Positions 5,351 to 5,507 of a DNA stretch of 5,507 nt are shown here, piece by piece (positions within the stretch are counted from its first letter, which is position 1; every line of letters starts with the position of its first letter). The notes under the pieces are model-generated. The model was not told where the DNA came from. It worked only from the letters and a program-made list of their open reading frames with translations, and did not search any database. The stretch is from Alphaproteobacteria bacterium (GTDB taxonomy: Bacteria; Pseudomonadota; Alphaproteobacteria; UBA8366). The DNA is taken from assembly GCA_018665505.1 (NCBI GenBank), contig JABJCS010000507.1, forward strand, positions 1-5,507. The letters run 5' to 3'. The translations under genes were made by a program, and so were the position numbers.

Positions 5351-5507
5351 ATGATGAAACGGACTGAAGCTAAAACATCACGGTGGAACGGTACGGCACT
5401 ATTGGCAGCGATCATTGTGGGCGCGCCATTATTCTCCGGTATCGCCGTTTCAGCCGAGGTTGTTAACCTCTATTCCTATCGGCAGCCATTTCTGATCAAA
5501 CCGTTTC
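5351..5507 (+). CDS. Iron(III) ABC transporter substrate-binding protein, N-terminal part (cut by window end)
   Basis: The frame from ATG 5351 (or ATG 5354) stays open to the window end, giving 52 residues. They comprise a Sec signal peptide: a charged start (MMKRTEAKTSRW), a hydrophobic core (about residues 15-32, TALLAAIIVGAPLFSGIA) and a VSA site with likely cleavage after Ala35. The mature protein begins EVVNLYSYRQPFLIKPF, the hallmark first strand and loop of the FbpA/FutA/IdiA/AfuA periplasmic ferric-iron binding proteins, which hand Fe(III) to an inner-membrane ABC permease. GAGG at 5341-5344 is six bases before the first ATG and nine before the second, so either start works. Two Fur-type boxes upstream support iron-repressed expression and the family call. 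The iron-binding tyrosines and any permease and ATPase genes lie beyond the window. A related anion-binding protein is the main alternative. The gene is divergent from the asparagine synthase. Confidence 0.85.
   Translation, partial: MMKRTEAKTSRWNGTALLAAIIVGAPLFSGIAVSAEVVNLYSYRQPFLIKPF

Noticed and set aside
5227..5415. Minus-strand 62-residue open frame
   Set aside because: It runs antisense through the Fur boxes and the signal-peptide codons of the iron-binding protein and resembles no protein family.
1..5507. CRISPR arrays, tRNA or rRNA genes, insertion sequences, attachment sites
   Set aside because: No regularly spaced repeats, no cloverleaf-like segments, no transposase or integrase frame and no terminal inverted repeats were found by reading both strands.

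Overview
The window looks like chromosomal DNA from a Gram-negative bacterium, most likely an alphaproteobacterium. This is inferred from moderately GC-rich coding regions, protein flavour, GTG start use and Fur-type iron boxes; no rRNA or other lineage marker is present. It holds six protein genes, two of them cut by the window edges. I see no RNA gene, CRISPR array, insertion sequence or integrase.

Layout. (1) 1-314, plus strand: the C-terminal end of a protein with a peptidoglycan-binding-like repeat. (2) 315-539: a spacer between two convergent genes that includes a very AT-rich stretch. (3) 540-968, minus strand: a small VOC-fold protein of the predicted extradiol dioxygenase type. (4) 1067-2047, plus strand, divergent from it: an NAD-dependent D-2-hydroxyacid dehydrogenase. 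(5) 2044-5093, minus strand: a two-gene unit, a glutamine-dependent asparagine synthase followed by a family 4 glycosyltransferase, joined by a GTGA stop/start overlap. (6) 5094-5350: a divergent intergenic region with a candidate promoter for the synthase and two near-identical Fur-type boxes. (7) 5351-5507, plus strand: the first 52 codons of a secreted iron(III) ABC transporter substrate-binding protein.

How the genes work together. The synthase and glycosyltransferase are a typical pair at the edge of a surface-polysaccharide (capsule, exopolysaccharide or O-antigen) locus. The likely roles are amide transfer to a sugar or aglycone acid and glycosyl transfer at the cytoplasmic membrane. 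The iron-binding protein is a separate unit, probably repressed by Fur when iron is plentiful. The VOC protein and the dehydrogenase are divergent metabolic genes with no evident tie to either.

The best signals beyond routine annotation are the paired Fur boxes 42 bp apart, the convergent genes whose stop codons overlap, the translationally coupled synthase/glycosyltransferase pair, and the AT-rich island with hairpins near the left end. I found no convincing evidence of an undescribed system.
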